The notes under the pieces were generated by a model. It saw only the letters and a list, made by a program, of their open reading frames with translations, searched no databases and was not told where the DNA came from. Made by a program: the position numbers and the translations under genes. From Lepidodermella squamata (Eukaryota; Gastrotricha), in NCBI GenBank assembly GCA_047495785.1, contig JBLDXI010000034.1:1240001-1304000 (forward strand): a DNA stretch of 64,000 bases. The letters are read 5' to 3'. Below, piece after piece: positions 61,001-64,000 of the stretch; within the stretch, counting starts at the first letter, position 1; every line of letters begins with the position of its first letter.

Positions 61001-62169
61001 TTGATATCTTTATTCATCAACCCAGACTGGAAAACACAGAGTGATTGAACTGCTGTCATCGAAACTCTCTCGATAAGCCATTTGAGATAGGCAAGTTGGG
61101 GGTGGAACTTGACAGTAACATCCCAGGACATTGAGATGACAATATTTTCGATGAATAATTCCAACTTTAAAGCGAAAGGAAGAGGATTTTCAGCTGAGTT
61201 ATTGAAGGCTCGAATTCCTGGTTAGATGGAAAATATATTTTCCGAATTACACGAATATTTCCTTAATTATAAATTTTCAGGACAAAATTATGGTTAGATG
61301 AAAAAAGACAGCCGAAAGATACGTGTAAAAAATTTCAGGTGCCGTAATTGTGAAAAACATTTTTTCCACGTCTACGAGCGACCCCAGCAAAAGAGTTAAA
61401 ATATAATGATGCGTGAAAAATGCCAGGTGCCGTAATTTAAGAGGAAAGTTTCCACGTTCACTAGGGACTCCAGCGTCGCCGATTTTAGCTTGAAAAATAT
61501 AATAAAATTTTGAAAAAATGGGCGCTGCTCTGTCCGGAAATTCATCCGTATTTTATACCGGATTCCATCGACACTTTGACGCTTTTTGAAATCGCTGTAT
61601 AAAACAGTGATTTTCTAAATTTCGGACCGGTAACCTCGTGATTAATAAGACCCGGAGCTGCATCTAGCATGGATCTAGCATGGATCTCGGTGACCAGGGA
61701 TATCAAGTAAATCCGATGAAGATATTGATTCGGCAAAGGGTCATATGGTTTTAAAATATTTTTGAGCTCGAAAAACCGTTCGAAGTCAGGCATTCGAACA
61801 TTGGTTCCTATTTTACGTCAAATGACATCATTTTGAAGTCCAGAATCTGCCAACTAGTGGGTTCCCTGAAAATGCTTGAGCCTGGAATGGATTAGAACCA
61901 CACATCGATTTAAACGAACTGAGTGTTCAGGTTCCTGGGCTTAGCGATTGAGCAGAGATGAGTTTGAACTTGGGCCAATTCGATATCTATTATTCCAAGC
62001 CACATATCAGGTTTCCCGATAAAATGAGACTAGTGTCTGCAAATCTTTTGTTTGCATTTTCCGCTTCGAAGAAATATTATGTAATATTTGAAATTATTGA
62101 AAAATTCCTAAAAAAAATTCGAGATTGAATTATTTTCAAATTTTGAATTATCATTCCATTTTATTTTAG

Positions 62170-62297
62170 CGCCGTTGACGGATTGCGGCCCTGTGCCCGA
62201 AATCGACTGGGCGCGAACCCGGTGCGCGTCAGCTACGAGTGCGAGTCCGACTTCACGCTCGAAGGCTCGTCGACGATCATCTGCCAGGAGGGCAAGT
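62170..62297 (+). CDS. Orphan sushi (CCP)-like exon, frame ambiguous
   Basis: Bounded by TTTTAG and a GTGAGT donor, markedly GC-rich against AT-rich surroundings. One frame gives DCGPVPEID, while the frame shifted by one base gives NPVRVSYECESDFTLEGS and IICQEGK, the second half of a sushi/CCP module. A complete module would need both, so either a base is missing or the domain is unusual. No companion exon was found: 450 bp further the minus-strand dUTPase begins. It could be an exon of a plus-strand gene spanning this region, or a relic. Confidence 0.5.
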
Positions 62298-62320
62298 GAG
62301 TAGTAAGGATGGGAACTTTG

Positions 62321-62510
62321 GATCAGTAATAGCAGTACGGCGATTTTTACTATAGCCGTTTGGTATAAATATACGCAATTTGCGATCAGTAATGGCAGTA
62401 CGGCGATTTTTACTATACCCGTTTGGTATAAATATACGCAATTTGGGGATGAGTAATAGCAGTACGGCGATTTGTACTATAGCCGCTTCTTGTCAATATA
62501 CCTTCGTTTT
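62321..62510. repeat. Tandem repeat, about 64-bp unit
   Basis: Nearly three copies of GATCAGTAATAGCAGTACGG followed by CGATTTTTACTATAGCCGTT and TGGTATAAATATACGCAATT, the last copy partial. It lies directly after the sushi-like exon. Confidence 0.85.
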
Positions 62511-62751
62511 AACCCACTGCTATGATTTCACCTAACTAAAATAAACAAATCTTCGTTTTTTCACCTGTTATGAGCTAAACTAATCATTTTTACACTGCTT
62601 CTTTAGTGCAGCTGCAATAGAGCCCTTTTTCATTCACACAAACACTTTTTATTAGTCTTAACGTTTCAAGCAATGAATTTATAGCTGGGATAAGTCTTAT
62701 CAGTTTTTCTATTCATTTGTTCAGAGATTTGTAGCGGCTTGATTGGAGGGG

Positions 62752-63255
62752 TTAACGTCCAGATGAACCGAATCCGTTATCGCCACGGGTCGAATTTGCT
62801 GCTAGAGCGTTTTTCAATGGCCCCGTTACCGTTACTGCAGATTCTAAGCGACCATATTTTAAACACACCAACTGGGTAATACGGTCGCCTATTTTAATCT
62901 TGTAAGGTGTTTTGCTGTTGTTTGCAAGGCAGACTACGATTTTTCCGGTGTAGTCGGCGTCTTTAATTCATGAAAAATACAGATATTCATTAGTAATTTT
63001 CATTATTATTTGCTTCTTACCTATTACTCCAGCGACCGTATCGATTCCATGGTTGATGCTCATTCCTGATCGACTGAATAGTTGTCCATAATATCCTCGT
63101 GGTAAACAGATTTTAATATCAGTTTGAATCAGTCCCCTGGTTCCAGGTTGCAGTGTCGTCTCTTCTGCTGAATAGATGTCCCAACCCACAGAGCCTTTAG
63201 TATGCTTTGTCGGTTCTTTAGCTTTGTTACTTGTTAGCTCTACCTTCAGCTTCAT
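62752..63255 (-). CDS. dut: dUTP pyrophosphatase (dUTPase)
   Basis: Exons 63255-63021 and 62960-62752, 60-bp intron, about 147 aa, the usual size of a trimeric dUTPase subunit. All five motifs are present in order: GSVGWDIYSAE, GQLFSRSGMS, GIDTVAGVI joined across the intron to DADYTG, KIGDRITQLV and the C-terminal RGDNGFGSSG. The enzyme hydrolyses dUTP to dUMP and pyrophosphate, preventing uracil incorporation and supplying dUMP for thymidylate synthesis. No targeting peptide is visible. A minus-strand AATAAA lies at 62653-62648. It is transcribed divergently from the deoxynucleoside kinase. Confidence 0.95.
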
Positions 63256-63689
63256 ATTTTATAATTTATATTGTTACTGAGGTTCGATTTTTATGTGAGC
63301 GGCTACCTCCTTTCAGGCATATTGTTTTTGTAATTCAATCTTCCTTAAAAATGCATTAGGGCCTTTAGCTCTGTTGACCCCTCAGTGCTGGCTTTAATGC
63401 TTTTCATCAAAGATTCTTGGTATTGTATACATCCTCCTTAATTGCTGTCGGTAATTCAATAAGAAAACATCATGTCAATAAATCTTATACATCCTCCCTA
63501 ATTAAACAATGCGATTTTTTACTTATCAAAATAAAAAGCAATTAGGATTTTTTACCCTTTACGGTGTAATTACCTTAAACAATTCAAACAAAACATCTCC
63601 CTGTTTTTTCCTTTTATGGAAATATCACTCAGACTATTTAAGAGAGATGCTTCAAGAATACACTTAGCATATTTCTTGAAGCAAGCTGG
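63256..63689. promoter_or_regulatory. Shared divergent promoter region of dUTPase and nucleoside kinase
   Basis: 434 bp between two start codons pointing away from each other. It contains an 18-bp direct repeat TATACATCCTCCYTAATT at 63426-63443 and 63486-63503, exactly 60 bp apart and differing by one base. This is a candidate binding site for a common regulator. No TATA box or E2F site could be placed with confidence. Confidence 0.5.
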
Positions 63690-64000
63690 ATGCATCCTAA
63701 AGTCTACCATTTCGGCATAGTCGGCAACATTGGGGCGTAAGTCTCATATACTCCACCGAATAGAATTCTATTTAAAGTCTCTTGTTTTAGCGGGAAATCA
63801 ACCTTAATCGAGGGTCTCACTAATCTACCTTCACTCAACCGTAAACTTCAGGGATATACCGCGTGGCCAATTTGCGAGCCTGTTCATCGTTGGGAGTCCT
63901 TTACTGATGACGATAAAACTAACATTTTGAAAGATTACTATCAGATGAAAAATGCGTTCAACTTTCAAATTGTAGCCACGAGTGATATGTGCGGCCTTTA
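63690..64000 (+). CDS. Deoxynucleoside kinase (5' part, runs off window)
   Basis: Exon 1 63690-63736, intron 63737-63790 (54 bp), exon 2 63791 to the edge. The intron splits the P-loop codon for alanine: VGNIGA|GKSTLIEGL. Then ICEPVHRWESF and a MKNAFNFQIVATS segment follow. The P-loop, the EPV..W glutamate motif and the F.FQ pattern identify the dCK/dGK/dNK family, which phosphorylates deoxynucleosides to monophosphates in salvage. Substrate class (dC, dG, T or broad) cannot be told from this part. The ATG directly precedes HPKVYHFGIVGN, so no long mitochondrial leader is present in this frame. Confidence 0.9.

Larger units (their letters stand above)
52120..62168. other. Ten-kilobase gene-poor stretch
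   Basis: No exon chain, domain or conserved motif is visible on either strand. All open frames here are short, AT-rich and mostly lack splice context. It contains the hAT-type MITE (52437-52615) and mariner-type MITE (54674-55054). A short plausible start (MQRSNAESLLEPFKK followed by GTTAG) at 60048-60092 is the only hint of a plus-strand first exon. It may be one or more long introns or true intergenic DNA. Confidence 0.5.

Noticed and set aside
63780-63800. E2F-like word TTTTAGCGGGAAAT as a promoter element for the nucleoside kinase
   Set aside because: It is the splice acceptor plus P-loop codons, so the match is explained by coding and splicing sequence.
1-64000. CRISPR arrays, rRNA genes or operon-type prokaryotic signals
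   Set aside because: None is present. The window is intron-containing animal DNA.

Overview
The window is nuclear DNA of a small-genome animal. The evidence is metazoan receptor architectures (a polycystin-1-like protein with REJ, GPS and PLAT modules, a TRPA1-like channel, seven-transmembrane receptors) and GT-AG introns that are nearly all 48-61 bp. The intron pattern fits several compact invertebrate lineages, and I do not assign a phylum. A degenerate (CCCTAA)n tract is compatible with a TTAGGG-type telomere. Almost every gene lies on the minus strand.

Positions 1-21933 (minus) hold one very large gene, incomplete at the left edge, for a secreted-ectodomain polycystin-1-like protein. I place 26 exons (about 6,730 codons inside the window), and all junctions keep frame. 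Order: signal peptide, C-type lectin, three LamG-like domains, kringle, two LamG-like, WSC, two C-type lectins, discoidin (F5/8C), PKD, further C-type lectins, more PKD-like repeats, REJ, GPS, TM1, PLAT and the polycystin channel. Positions 22670-27194 (minus) hold a six-exon TRPA1-like ankyrin channel. Intron 2 contains an interstitial telomere-like tract.

Positions 27391-38011 and 46180-52120 carry a dispersed, same-strand family of rhodopsin-like seven-transmembrane receptors. Two copies are intact (36773-38011 and 47257-48486). The others are broken by insertions, a stop codon or truncation, or are short relics. Flanking DNA, including the TRPA1 5' end and an unidentified upstream exon, was copied with the receptors. 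Between the receptor blocks, 38556-44429 holds two multi-exon minus-strand genes: a transposase-like protein (zinc finger, 773 aa) and an unrecognised 339-aa protein. A 13-bp inverted repeat brackets both.

Positions 52120-62168 are gene-poor. They hold a 179-bp hAT-type MITE with 8-bp target duplication and a 381-bp mariner-type MITE. Other non-autonomous elements in the window are a 215-bp insertion with a 12-bp target duplication and a hammerhead-like motif (49103-49317), a foldback (34107-34381), and an insertion carrying a long hairpin (51274-52076).

The right end has an orphan sushi-like exon (plus) and a divergent nucleotide-metabolism pair. dUTPase (minus, 62752-63255) and a deoxynucleoside kinase (plus, from 63690, cut by the window edge) share a 434-bp intergenic region with an 18-bp repeat spaced 60 bp. 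These two enzymes would keep dUTP low and salvage deoxynucleosides. No rRNA, tRNA or CRISPR was found.
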